Below, piece after piece: positions 1 through 12,500 of a stretch of 64,000 nucleotides of DNA. The notes beneath the pieces were generated by a model that made no database searches, had not been told where the DNA came from, and was given only the letters and a program-made list of their open reading frames with translations. The position numbers and the translations under genes were made by a program. This stretch comes from Streptomyces sp. TP-A0356 (GTDB lineage: Bacteria; Actinomycetota; Actinomycetes; Streptomycetales; Streptomycetaceae): contig NZ_BBZJ01000044.1 of NCBI RefSeq assembly GCF_001417775.1, forward strand, positions 1 to 64,000. The letters run 5' to 3'. The stretch's first letter is position 1. Every line of letters begins with the position of its first letter.

Positions 1-3000
1 AGCGGCCAACGCCTCGCGGTCCAGGTCCGTGGGCAGGTCCAGCAGACCACCCCACCGGTCCGGGTGCTCCAACGCGGCAACCCGGCCCAGACCCCACAGC
101 GCGGCCTGCTCAGGATCGATCACGTCTTCGGAGGAGCCACCGACCGCAACCGCCCCGGACGTCACCAGCCACAACCGCGCCGGCACACCGACATCACCCA
201 GCGCCTGCACCAGGGCCATGGTGACCCCGAGTCCCGCGTGCGAGGCGGCGAGGCAGGAGATCACTCCGGACAGGGGCTCGCCCTTCGCGGCCTCCGTCAG
301 CACGGCGGCCAGCCCTTCGCGGTCCTGTGCGTCGCACCGGACGTACTCGACGCCGGAGACGAACTCGTCGAGGCCCGGGAGCCCCGGCCCGTCGGAGGCG
401 TGCAGCAGTAGCCAACGGCCCTTGGTGGTCGTTCCCGGAGGTACGGCCACCCCAGAGGACGATTCCCAGGTCACGCGGTAGCGCCAGCCGTCGGCCGTGG
501 ACCGCTCAGCCTGTTCGCGGCGCCACGCGGAGAGCGCCGGAACCACCTCGCCGAGTATCTCCTCGTCCACGCCCAGAACCGACGCCAGCTCGTGCGCCTT
601 CTCGTTCTCGACGAAGTCCCAGAACGCCGTATCCACGGCGCCCGCGGCGGCAGGTGCCGACGGAGTGGCGAATTCTGGCCAGTAGCACTGCCGTTGGAAG
701 GCATACGTCGGCAGTTCCACGATCTTCGCCCCGGTTCCGGCGAAGGCCACCGGCCAGCGAACCGCGCCTCCGGTGGTGTACAACCGGGCCAATGCCCTCA
801 GGACAGCGACCGGTTCGGAGCCCTCACGGCGCAACACCGATGTGAAGACCGGCTCATCTCCTGTCTCCGGGGTCACGCAGGCCTGGGCGAGAGCGGTCAG
901 CGTCCCGTCCGGCCCCACCTCCACGAACCGCGTCACACCATGACCGGCCAGCCACTGAACCCCGTCAGCGAACCGCACCGCCTCCCGCACATGCCTCACC
1001 CAGTACTCCGCCGACCCCAACTCACCGACATCCGCAAGCCGCCCGGACACATTCGACACCACCGCCATCCGCGCCGACCCGTAGTCGATGCTCTCCGCGA
1101 CCCGACGGAACTCCTCCAGCATCGGCTCCATCAACGGCGAATGAAACGCATGACTGACCCGCAGACGGCTCGTACGACGACCCTGCGCGGACAACTGCTC
1201 CGCAACCTCGGTCACGGCCGCCTCGACACCCGAAACAACCACCGCACGCGGCCCGTTCACCGCCGCCACCGACACCTCCCCCTCACGGCCCGCCAGCAGC
1301 AGCAACACCTCCTCCTCCGCAGCCTCCACCGCAACCATCGCCCCACCCGACGGCAACTCCTGCATCAACCGACCACGCGCCACCACCAGCCGGCACGCAT
1401 CCGCGAGCGACAACACCCCCGCCACATGCGCAGCCGCCAACTCACCGACCGAATGCCCCACCAGGTAATCCGGGCGCACCCCGAAGGACTCCAGCAGCCG
1501 GAACAACGCCACCTCAACGGCGAACAACGCGGGCTGCGCCCACCGCGTCTCGTTCAGCAGCCCGGCATCCTCACCGAAGACGACCTCGCGCAGCGGACGG
1601 TCCAGTTCCAGATCCAGGTGAGCGCAGACGGAGTCGAAGGCCTCCGCGTACACCGGATAGCCGTCGTACAGCTCCCACCCCATCTGAAGACGTTGTGCGC
1701 CTTGGCCGGCGAAGAGGCATGCGAGCTGGGCCGGTCCGGCCGCGGAGCCGGTCACCGTATGCGGACTTGCCATGTCGTCGGTCAGGGCCATCAGGCCGTG
1801 GATGAGCTCATCACGGCTCTCACCCATCACCACGGCTCGGTTCTGGAGAGTGGAGCGAGTCGTGGCCAACGACAGGCCGATGTCGGCGGGTTCGAGGTCT
1901 GGGTTCTTTTGGCACCAGGCCAACAACTGTCCGGCCTGGGCGCGTAGGGCGTCGGCCCCGTGGCCGGACAGCACCCAGGGGATCGCCGGGAGAGGCGCCA
2001 CGTCGTCAGAATCCGGCTCGACCGGCTCGACCGGCTGGACCGACTCGATCGGCTCGAACGGCTGGGTGTGCTCGGTGTGCTCGGCCGGTGCTTCGAGGAT
2101 GAGGTGAGCGTTGGTGCCACTCAGCCCGAACGACGACACCCCCGCACGCCGCGGACGCTCTCCCGTCTCCGGCCACACCCGGCGCTCCGTCAACACGCGC
2201 ACCGCACCCGCGTCCCAGTCCACATGCGACGACGGCATATCCACATGCAGCGTCGCCGGCAACACCCCCCGCTCCAACGCCAACACCATCTTGATCACAC
2301 CCGCCACACCCGCAGCCGCCTGCGTATGACCGATGTTCGACTTCACCGACCCCAACCACAACGGCCGATCCACCGCACGCCCCTGACCGTACGTCGCCAA
2401 CAGCGCCTGCGCCTCGATCGGATCACCCAGCACCGTCCCCGTACCATGCGCCTCCACCACATCCACATCCGCCGCCGACAAACCCCCACTCGCCAACGCC
2501 GCACGGATCACCCGCTGCTGCGACGGACCATTCGGCGCCGTCAAACCATTCGACGCACCATCCTGATTCACCGCCGAACCACGCACCACCGCCAACACCC
2601 GATGACCACGACGACGCGCATCCGACAACCGCTCCACCACCAACACACCCACACCCTCACCCCACCCCGTACCATCCGCACCCTCCGCAAACGCCTTGCA
2701 CCGCCCATCCCCCGCCAAACCACCCTGCCGATCGAACTCGAGGAAGACGTCGGGGGTGGACATGACGGTGACCCCACCCGCGAGTGCAAGGTCGCACTCT
2801 CCCGACCGCAGCGACTGCGCCGCCAGATGGAGGGCGACCAGTGACGACGAACACGCCGTGTCCACCGTCACCGCGGGGCCTTCGAGCCCCAGCACATACG
2901 ACACCCGGCCCGACACCACGCTCGCCGCATTCCCGGTGAGCAGGTGGCCCTCGATGCCCTCAGGCAGGTGCCGGCCGGTTGCGGACCCGTAGTTCTGGTT

Positions 3001-3453
3001 GCTGCATCCGATGAAGACACCGGTACGACTGCCGTGGACGCCGCCGGCATCGATGCCGGCTCGCTCCAGGGCCTCCCACGACGCCTCCAGTGTGAGCCGC
3101 TGCTGCGGGTCCATGGCGAGGGCCTCGCGTGGCGAGATACCGAAGAACGCGGCGTCGAACTCCGCGGCCGACCTGACGAATCCACCATGCGAGGCGGACG
3201 CGCCCGGCTCGTCGTCGTCCCATTCCCAGCCGCGGTCGTCGGGGAACTCCGTCATCGCGTCGATGCCCTCGGAGACCAGGTGCCACATGTCCTCGGGAGA
3301 GTTGACGTCGCCCGGGTAACGGCAGGCCATCCCCACGATGGCGATGGGCTCGGTCGCCGCGCGTGTCAGCTGCTCGTTCTGCTTGCGCAGGCGCTCGTTC
3401 TCGAGCAGCGATGCGCGCAGAGCCGCGACGACGCGCTCCTCGGAGGTGGCCAT
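1..3453 (-). CDS. Modular type I PKS, 3' end cut by left edge (KS-AT-KR...)
   Basis: The gene is read leftward and its C-terminal part lies outside the window. The ATG at 3453 follows a GGAG ribosome site. Residues 1-34 are a short coiled-coil docking segment of the ALRASLLENERLRKQN type. The KS runs from about 35 to 455, with TACSSSL near 200, EAHGTGT near 335 and NIGHT near 375. The AT (about 575-880) has GQGAQ, GHSVGE near 668 and HAFH near 768, which predicts malonyl-CoA. No DH follows; the structural half of a KR begins at about residue 960 and is cut by the edge. The segment between the KS start and the GGF motif is shorter than in neighbouring modules. The gene starts 70 bases after the stop of the PKS gene ending at 3524, so the two are probably co-transcribed. 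Its N-terminal docking segment is a plausible partner for that protein's C-terminus. Confidence 0.95.
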   Translation of the reverse strand, partial: MATSEERVVAALRASLLENERLRKQNEQLTRAATEPIAIVGMACRYPGDVNSPEDMWHLVSEGIDAMTEFPDDRGWEWDDDEPGASASHGGFVRSAAEFDAAFFGISPREALAMDPQQRLTLEASWEALERAGIDAGGVHGSRTGVFIGCSNQNYGSATGRHLPEGIEGHLLTGNAASVVSGRVSYVLGLEGPAVTVDTACSSSLVALHLAAQSLRSGECDLALAGGVTVMSTPDVFLEFDRQGGLAGDGRCKAFAEGADGTGWGEGVGVLVVERLSDARRRGHRVLAVVRGSAVNQDGASNGLTAPNGPSQQRVIRAALASGGLSAADVDVVEAHGTGTVLGDPIEAQALLATYGQGRAVDRPLWLGSVKSNIGHTQAAAGVAGVIKMVLALERGVLPATLHVDMPSSHVDWDAGAVRVLTERRVWPETGERPRRAGVSSFGLSGTNAHLILEAPAEHTEHTQPFEPIESVQPVEPVEPDSDDVAPLPAIPWVLSGHGADALRAQAGQLLAWCQKNPDLEPADIGLSLATTRSTLQNRAVVMGESRDELIHGLMALTDDMASPHTVTGSAAGPAQLACLFAGQGAQRLQMGWELYDGYPVYAEAFDSVCAHLDLELDRPLREVVFGEDAGLLNETRWAQPALFAVEVALFRLLESFGVRPDYLVGHSVGELAAAHVAGVLSLADACRLVVARGRLMQELPSGGAMVAVEAAEEEVLLLLAGREGEVSVAAVNGPRAVVVSGVEAAVTEVAEQLSAQGRRTSRLRVSHAFHSPLMEPMLEEFRRVAESIDYGSARMAVVSNVSGRLADVGELGSAEYWVRHVREAVRFADGVQWLAGHGVTRFVEVGPDGTLTALAQACVTPETGDEPVFTSVLRREGSEPVAVLRALARLYTTGGAVRWPVAFAGTGAKIVELPTYAFQRQCYWPEFATPSAPAAAGAVDTAFWDFVENEKAHELASVLGVDEEILGEVVPALSAWRREQAERSTADGWRYRVTWESSSGVAVPPGTTTKGRWLLLHASDGPGLPGLDEFVSGVEYVRCDAQDREGLAAVLTEAAKGEPLSGVISCLAASHAGLGVTMALVQALGDVGVPARLWLVTSGAVAVGGSSEDVIDPEQAALWGLGRVAALEHPDRWGGLLDLPTDLDREALAA
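881..1575. repeat. AT-domain repeat, copy 1 (offset 4966)
   Basis: This segment of the leftmost PKS AT domain matches 5847-6541 in the neighbouring PKS with very few differences, at a constant offset of 4966 bases. Flanking sequence diverges sharply. Its codons on the coding strand end in T or G more often than the flanks do. Confidence 0.85.
2097..2733. repeat. KS-domain repeat, copy 1 (offset 4903)
   Basis: The C-terminal half of the KS (NIGHT and HGTGT region) is nearly identical to 7000-7636, at a constant offset of 4903. A further short match at the same offset covers the KS active-site region (about 2848-2925 and 7751-7828). Confidence 0.85.
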
Positions 3454-3523
3454 ACTCAACTCCACTGTCTGTGCTTCGGGCTTCAGGGTGGGGTGGGGGT
3501 GGGAGGCGTTGCCGGGGGGCGAA

Positions 3524-6500
3524 TCAGTGGGACGTGTCGCCCAGGGCCAACTGCACGAGGTCGTCGACGTCCATCGTGTGAATGGTGTCCGCCGCTTCCT
3601 GGCCGGGACCGGGGTCGGCGGCGGCGTACTGGTGCGCTTGCTCCGGCTCCACGAGCGCCATCAGGCCAGCGAGCAGGCCGCTCTCCTTCAACCGGGACAG
3701 GGGAATCCTGGCGATCCGGCCGCGCAGGACGTCCTCGTCGGGATCGGCGGGGCCGTCGGCCCGCGCGCCGTCCGTGCCGGTCTCCGGGTCCGGGTCCGGG
3801 AACAGCTCGTCGTGGAGATGATCGGCCAGGTGCCGGGAGGTCGGATGGTCGAAGACGAGGGTGCTCGGCAGCCGAAGCCCGGTTTCGGCGTTGAGCTGGT
3901 TGCGTAGTTCGACGGCGGTGAGCGAGTCGAAGCCGATGTCACGGAACGCGCGGCCGACGTCGATGGCTCGGCCGTCGGTGCGGCCCAGGACGGCTGTGGC
4001 ACGGTCACGCACCAGCTCGCGCAGACCACGCCGACGCTCCTGCTCCGGAAGACCGGACAGGCGTCGCACCAGTTCCGGGCTGGTCGACGTGTCCGCCGCC
4101 CCGTCCTCGCCCCTGTCCTCGCCCGCCAGGACGGCGGCGGCTTCGGGAAGAGCGGTCAGCAACGGACTCGACCGCCGGCTGGTGAACGTCGCAACGAACC
4201 GCTCCCAGTCCACGTCCGCCACCACCACCGCCGTATCACCACACTCCAGCGCACGCCCCAATCCCGCCAACGCCCGCTCCGGGTCCATCACCCGCAAACC
4301 ACGCCGCGCCAAGTCCACGGCCCCGGCATCCGACACCATCCCCCCACCGCCCCATGGCCCCCACGCCACCGCGGTCCCCACCAGACCACGCGCCCGACGC
4401 CCCTCCACCAAGGCATCCGCATACGCATTGGCCGCCGCATACGTCGCCTGTCCCCCGCTGCCCCACACACCCGCGATCGACGTGAACACCACGAACGCCG
4501 ACAGATGCCGGTCGCCCAAAGCCGCGTCCAGGTGTGCCGCGCCGTTCGCCTTGGCGGACCAGACGTCCACGAAATGCTCGTCGTCCACTTCGTCGAGCGG
4601 CGTGGCGTCCGGCATCCCCGCGGCATGGAACACAGCGTCGACCTCGTGGCGCCGCAGCAGTTCCGTAACTGCCTGGGCATCGGCCATGTCGCAGGATTCG
4701 ACGTGCACCTGTTCCGCGCCCAACTCCGCGAGCTCCGCCCTGAGTTCCGGCACGCCGGGAGTGTCGGCACCCCGTCGGCCGGTGAGTACCAGTTCTCGAA
4801 CCCCCTGCCCGGCGAGCCAGCGGGCCACCCGGGAACCAAGCGCTCCCGTCCCGCCCGTCACGAGGGCACGGTGGGGCACGCCCCAGCCGGACGCCGGTCG
4901 GGACGGCGCGGAGTCGTGGAGGAGACGGCGGGCGAAGACCTCTCCGCCGCGCACGGCGACCTGGTCCTCGGCACCGGACGTCACCACGGCGGCGACTCGG
5001 GCCAGTTCACGGCGATCCGCCCGCTCCGGCACGTCGACCAGGCCACCGAGTCGCTCCGGGTGCTCCAGTGCGGCCACCCGGCCCAGGCCCCACACCGCGG
5101 CCTGTTCCGGAACCACGGCCCCGTCGGAAGAGTGCCCCACCGCCACGGCGACCCGGGTCAGCCACCACGACGGAACGGTGACACCGCTGTCCCCCAGCGC
5201 CTGCGCCAGGGCGAGTGCCGTCTCCGGCCGACCGGGCACCGCCAGCAGACCGGCCACGGCCTCGCCCGCCGCGGCGTCCGAGATGGTGCGGGCCAGCTCA
5301 CTACGGACCGCATCCGGGGCGAAGCTCAGCCGCTCCAGGCCCGGCAGGTGGTCCTCGATGCCGGGGAAGCCGGTGTCATCGGCCGGGTGCAGCAGCAGCC
5401 ATCGCCCCTCCGCGACCGCCGGCGACAGGTTGCGAACCGGTTCCCAGCCCACGCGGTAGCGCCAGCCGTCGACCGTCGACCGCTCGATCTGTCCGCGGCG
5501 CCAGGCGGACAGGGCGTCTACGACATTGTCGAGCACTCCCGGTTCGACACCGAGCGCGACCGCCAGGTCATGGGCGCTGCCCCGTTCCACGAGATCCCAG
5601 AACGCCGCGTCCCCGGTACCGTCGGCCGAAGGTGACGGCTTCGGCTCGGGCCAGAACCAGTCGCGTTGGAAGGCGTACGTCGGCAGCTCGACGGGGTGCG
5701 CATCGGTTCCCTGGAACAGCGTCGGCCAGTCGACCGGGCCACCGTGCACGAACACACCGGCCAGCGCCTGGAGCAGGGCGTCCGGCTCGTCGCGGTCCTT
5801 GCGCAGGGCGGGTACGAAGAGCGCCTCCCGCTCCTCGGGAACACAGGCCTGGGCGAGAGCGGTCAGCGTCCCGTCCGGCCCCACCTCCACGAACCGCGTC
5901 ACACCATGACCGGCCAGCCACCGAACCCCGTCAGCGAACCGCACCGCCTCCCGCACATGCCGCACCCAGTACTCCGCCGACCCCAACTCACCACCATCCG
6001 CGACCTCACCGGTGACATTGGAGACCACCGCCATCCGCGCCGACCCGTAGTCGATGCTCTCCGCGACCCGACGGAACTCCTCCAACATCGGCTCCATCAA
6101 CGGCGAATGAAACGCATGACTGACCCGCAGACGGCTCGTACGACGACCCAACGCGGACAAACGCTCCACAACCTCGGCCACGGCCGCCTCGACACCCGAA
6201 ACAACCACCGCACGCGGCCCGTTCACCGCCGCCACCGACACCTCCCCCTCACGGCCCGCCAGCAGCAGCAACACCTCCTCCTCCGCAGCCTCCACCGCAA
6301 CCATCACCCCACCCGACGGCAACTCCTGCATCAACCGACCACGGGCGACCACCAGCCGGCAGGCGTCCGCCAACGACAACACCCCCGCCACATGCGCAGC
6401 CACCAACTCACCGACCGAATGCCCCACCAGGTAATCCGGGCGCACCCCGAAGGACTCCAGCAGCCGGAACAACGCCACCTCGACCGCGAACAACGCGGGC

Positions 6501-9500
6501 TGCGCCCACCGCGTCTCGTTCAGCAGCCCGGCATCCTCACCGAACACCACCCCACGCAGTTCCTCGCCGACCTCGGCCACCACCGCGTCGAACGCCTCCG
6601 CGAACACCGGAAACGCCTCATACAACCCCCGGCCCATCCCCAGCCGCTGCGCACCCTGACCCGAGAACAAGAACGCCAGCCGACCTTCGGTGGCGAGGCC
6701 CTGGGTCACGTTCGGCAGCGACCCGCCCTCGGCCAGGGCGGACAGGCCGGCCAGTAGCTCAGCGCGGTCCGCGCCCCGCACCACCGCGCGGTGCTCGAAG
6801 ACCGTGCGGGTGGCGGCGAGCGACAGACCGATGCCGACGGCGGTGTGTTCCGGATGGTCCTGGAGATGGGCCGACAACCGCTCGGCCTGGGCCCGGAGCG
6901 CCGCGCTGCCGCGCGCGGTCACCACCCACGGCACCACCCCTTCCTCGACGACCTGTCCCGCCGTGGTGTGCACGGAGCTCTCGTCAGGCGCGCCTTCCAG
7001 GATGAGGTGAGCGTTGGTGCCACTGAACCCGAACGACGACACCCCCGCACGCCGCGGACGCTCTCCCGTCTCGGGCCACACCTGGCGCTCCGTCAGCAGA
7101 CGCACCGCACCCGCATCCCAGTCCACGTGCGACGACGGCGCATCCACATGCAACGTCGCCGGCAACACCCCCCGCTCCAACGCCAACACCATCTTGATCA
7201 CACCCGCCACACCCGCAGCCGCCTGCGTATGACCGATGTTCGACTTCACCGACCCCAACCACAACGGCCGATCCACCGACCGCCCCTGCCCGTACGTCGC
7301 CAACAACGCCTGCGCCTCGATCGGATCACCCAACACCGTCCCCGTACCATGCGCCTCCACCACATCCACATCCGCCGCCGACAAACCCCCACTCGCCAAC
7401 GCCGCACGGATCACCCGCTGCTGCGACGGACCATTCGGCGCCGTCAAACCATTCGACGCACCATCCTGATTCACCGCCGAACCACGCACCACCGCCAACA
7501 CCCGATGACCACGACGACGCGCATCCGACAACCGCTCCACCACCAACACACCCACACCCTCACCCCACCCCGTACCATCCGCACCCTCCGCAAACGCCTT
7601 GCACCGCCCATCCCCCGCCAAACCACCCTGCCGACTGAACTCCACGAACGCACCCGGCGTCGACATCACCGTCGCGCCACCGACGAGAGCCATCTCGCAC
7701 TCGCCCGCGGCCAGCGCGCGGATCGCCCAGTGCAGGGCGACCAGGGAGGACGAACACGCCGTGTCCACCGTCACCGCGGGGCCTTCGAGCCCCAGCACAT
7801 ACGACACCCGGCCCGACACCACACTCGCCGCATTCCCGGTCCCGAGGTAGCCCTCCGCGTTCTCCTTCGCGGTGTGGAGGACCTGGACATAGTCCTGGCC
7901 GTTGGTCCCCGTGAAGACCCCGACGTGACGTCCCCGCAGGGAACGGGGGTCGATTCCGGCCCGCTCCACGGCCTCCCACGACACCTCCAACAGCAACCGC
8001 TGCTGCGGATCCATCGCCACCGCCTCCCGCGGCGACACACCGAAGAAGTCCGCGTCGAAGGCGCCGACTCCGGTCAGGAAGCCACCGCGAGAGGTGGACG
8101 AAGTGCCTTCGCGCCGTGCCGTCGGGTGCGGGTCGTAGAGGCGCTCCACGTCCCAGCCGCGATCGCGGGGGAAGTCGGTGATGGCGTCGTCGCCGCTGAT
8201 GAGCAGTTCCCAGAGCTGCTCGGGGCTCTCGATGCCACCGGGGAAGCGACAGCCCATGCCCACGATGGCGACGGGATCGTGCGTGAGGTCGCTCGCGGAT
8301 CCGTGCCGGGCGGGGGCCGTTTCGGCCGTGCTCCGCCCCACAGGGGTCATCTCGCCGAGCAGGAGGTCCGCGACGGCCGCCGGGGTCGGATGGTCGAAGG
8401 CCAGCGTGGCGGGCAGGGAGAGGCCGGTGGCGCTGGTCAGGGCGTTGCGCAGTTCCAGGACGGTGAGGGAGTCGAAGCCCAGTTCGCGGAAGGGCCGGTC
8501 GAGGTCCAGCGGTGCGCCTGAGTCGTGACCGAGAACGCCGGCCACGATGGTGCGCACCAAGTCCCGTACCGCCGAGGCGCGTTGTACCTCCGGCAGCGCG
8601 GCGAGGGCCCCTCCGGTCGTCGTCGTGGCCGTGCCATTCGGGGCGGCCTGGCGCAGGGACGGACGACCCGTCAGGGAGCGCAGGAGCGGCGGGAGCTCTT
8701 CGCGCCCCCTGCGCAGGACGGCTGTGTCGAGGCGGAGCGGGACCGGGATGCCCTTGCCAGGGGAGAGACAGCGGTCGAAGAGGGCGAGGGCGTCCCGGGT
8801 GGGCAGGGCGCCGACGCCGCTGCGGCCGATGCGTCCGCGCCGGGCCGTGCCGATGCCGCTCGTCATGGTGCTGTCCTGCTCCCACAGGCCCCAGGCGATG
8901 GTCACGGCTGGTTGTCCCTCGGACCGGGCGTGACCGGCGAACGCGTCGAGGAAGGCGTTGGCGGCCGCGTAGTTGCCCTGGCCGGGGCCTCCGAAGGTCG
9001 CCGCGGCGGAGGAGAACAGGACGAACGCCGACAGGCCGCGGTCGCGGGTCAGTTCGTGGAGGTGTACGGCGGCGTCGGCCTTGGGACGCAACACCGTGGC
9101 GAGCCGGTCCGGGGTGAGGGAGGTGATCACGCCGTCGTCGAGGACGCCGGCGGCATGCACGACCGCGCCGAGCGGTCGCTCCGGCGGGAGGGTGTCCAGA
9201 AGGGCGGCGAGATCCTCCCGGTCACCGACGTCGCAGGCGGCGACGGTGAGCCGGACGCCGGACGCGACGAGGTCCGCTGCCAGCTCCGCGGCACCGGGGG
9301 CGTCGGCGCCCCGTCGGCCGACGAGGACGAGGTGCCGCATGCCGTGCTGGGCCACGAGATGCCGTACGACGGCCGCACCGACGGTGCCGGTGCCGCCGGT
9401 GACCAGAACCGTGCGCTCCGGGTCGAAGGCGGCCGCGGGGGTGGACGGTTCGGCGGGATCGGTGCGGCGCGTCAGACGGGGTTCGAGGACACGTCCGGCG

Positions 9501-12500
9501 CGCAGCGCCACGTCGGGCCGGCCGTGCGCCACGGCGGCGGCGATCTCGTCGGCGGTCAGCGCGTCGGCATCGGTGTCCAGGAGCAGGATCCGGCCGGGGT
9601 TCTCCGACTGGGCGGACCGGACGAGGCCCCGTACCGCGGCCGCGGGGAGGTCGGTGACGGTCTCGTCGTCGGTGACGGCGACCGCTCCCCGGGTGAGGAC
9701 CAGCAGGCGGGACCGGGCGTGGCGGTCGTCGGCCAGCCACTGCTGCAGGAGGGCGAGGGCGTCGGCGGTGGCCGTGTGGACGGCTTGCGCCAGGTCGGTA
9801 CGGGCCGTGGCCGGGGTGTGCCAGGGCACGACGACGAGATCGGGGAGGTCCGTCCGGTCGCGCAGGGCGTCGAGGAGGTCGTCGGGGCCCCCGTGGACGG
9901 CGATGTCCATGGGCCGGGGCTGCACGGGTTGGTCGGACGGGAGCCATTCGACCGTGTAGAGGTCGCTGTCGGCGGCTGTCGGAAGCGTGGGCAGTTCGGT
10001 CTCCGTGAGCGGCCGGACGGTGAGGGCCCGCGCGGTCAGGACGGGGGCGCCCGTGCCGTCGAGGAGGCTCAGCGAGACGGTGCCGTCCGGGCGGGGCCGG
10101 ATGCGGATCCGTACGGATTCCGCGGCGTCGGCGTGCAGAGTGAGTCCGGACCACGTGAGGAGGTGCGGTGCGGGCGATCCGAGTGCTGCCAGCGTGGTGA
10201 GGGCCCCGTCGATGAGCGACGGGTGCACGGCGTACCGGTCGGCGTCGGCGCGCTGCGGTTCGGGGAGCGCCGCCTCGGCGACGATCTCCTCGCCGAGGCG
10301 CCATACGCCGGTCAGCGAGCGGTGGTCCGCGGCGGTGCTGCCCCTCTCGTCGAGGGTGCGGTAGAGCTCGTCGACGTCGACCGGGATGGCGTCGGCGGGC
10401 GGCCATGTCGCGGGGGCCTGGTCCATGGGTTCCGGGTCCGGGTGGGGAACCTGGAGGAGGGTGCCGTGGGCGTGCCGTCGCCAGGGGCGCTCGATACCGG
10501 GGGCGTCCGCCTCGTCACCGGCCGTGCCCAGGGGGCGGGCGTGCACGGTGACGTCCCATCGGCCGTCCTCGTCGGTGGCGTCGACGACGGTCTGGATCTC
10601 GAAGCCACCGGTGTCCGGCATGGGAAGGGGGACGTCGACGGCCAGGTCGGCGAGGTGATGGGCGCCGATCAGGCGACCGGCGTGCAGGGCGAGGTCCGTG
10701 AACACGGCGGGTGACAGCACGGGGAGGCCGAACGCGGTGTGGTCCGCGAGCCACGGATGGGTGCGGGGGGACAGCCGTCCGGTGCATATGAGTGAGGACG
10801 ACTCGGCGAGGCTGATACTGGCGGTCAGCAAGGGGTGGCCCGTGCGGTGCGCGGTTCCGGGGGCCACGGGGTCCAGCCAGTGGCGGCGGCGCTGGAAGGC
10901 GTACGTCGGCAGGTCGACCGTCGGCTGGTCGCCGGGCAGGAGCGTCGACCAGTCGACGCTCACACCGCGGGCGTGGAGTGCGGCCAGGGCTCCCAGTGCG
11001 GCGACGGGCTCCTCCCGGTCCTTGCGCAGGACGGGTACCAGGAGGGGATCGGCGTCGGGCGTGGTGAGGCCGGCCTGGGCCAGGGCGGTCAGGGTGCCGT
11101 CGGGGCCGATCTCGACGAGCCGGGTGACGCCGTGCTCCTCCAGCCGGCGCACCCCGTCCGCGAAGCGGACCGCCTCCCGGACGTGCCGGACCCAGTACTC
11201 CGGGGACTCCAACTCGCCCGGAGCGGCGACATGCCCGGTCACATTGGAGACCACCGCGATCCGCGGCGGCGCGTAGGTGATGCCTGCCGCGACCGCCCGG
11301 AAGTCGTCCAGCATCGGTTCCATCAAGGGCGAGTGGAAGGCGTGGCTGACCCGCAGCCGGGTGGTGCGCCGGCCCATGGTGGCGAGTTCCTCGGCGATGG
11401 CCGCGGCCGCCGCCTCGGTGCCCGAGACCACGGCCGAGCGCGGTGCGTTGACCGCCGCGACGGACACGTCGGACTCGCGGCCGGCCAGCAGCGCCACGAC
11501 CTCGTCCTCCGTGGCCTCCACCGCGAACATGGCGCCCGCGGAGGGCAGTTGCTGCATCAGCCGGCCACGGGCCACCACCAGCCGGCAGGCGTCCGCCAGG
11601 GACATCACCCCGGCCACATGCGCGGCCGCCAGCTCACCGATGGAGTGCCCCACCAGGTAGTCGGGGCGCACCCCGAAGGACTCCACCAGGCGGAACAACG
11701 CCACCTCGACCGCGAACAACGCGGGCTGCGCCCAACGCGTCTCGTTCAGCAGCCCGGCATCCTCACCGAAGACCACCTCACGCAGTTCCTCGCCGACCTC
11801 GGCCACCACCGCGTCGAACGCCTCCGCGAACACCGGAAACGCCCCGTACAACCCCCGGCCCATCCCTGGCCGCTGTGCGCCCTGACCCGAGAACAGGAAG
11901 GCTGTCTTGCCGCCCCGGCGTGCCGTGTCCACGACGACGTGGGCGGCGGTCTCTCCGGTCGCCAGTGCCTTGAGGCCGCCGATGAGTGTGTCGTGGCTCT
12001 GGCCGAGTACCACCGCTCGGTGCTCGAAGAGGGTCCGCCGAACGGCCAGCGTGTGGGCGACGGCGTGGTCGTCGTCCGTCGGGTGGGAACCGAGGTGGGT
12101 CAGCAGGGCGCGGGCCTGGGCTTCCAGGGCTTCGCGGGTCTGTGCGGACAGCAGCCAGGGGACGACCGAGGGCTCGGGCCGCGTCTCCTGCGCGGTCACG
12201 GGGTCCTCGGCGGGTGCCTCCTCCACGATGACGTGGGCGTTGGTGCCGCTGACGCCGAATGCGGAGACGCCCGCGCGGCGCGGCCGGCCGGGGTCGGTCC
12301 ACGTGACGGGTTCGGTCAGCAGCCGGACGTTTCCCTCGGTCCAGTCGACGGTGCTGGAGGGGGCGTCGACGTGCAGGGTGCGGGGCAGCCTGCGGTGGCG
12401 CAGGGCCTGCACCATCTTGATGACGCCGCCGACGCCCGCGGCGGCCTGCGTGTGACCGATGTTGGACTTCAGCGAACCCAGCCACAGCGGGCGGTCCGCG

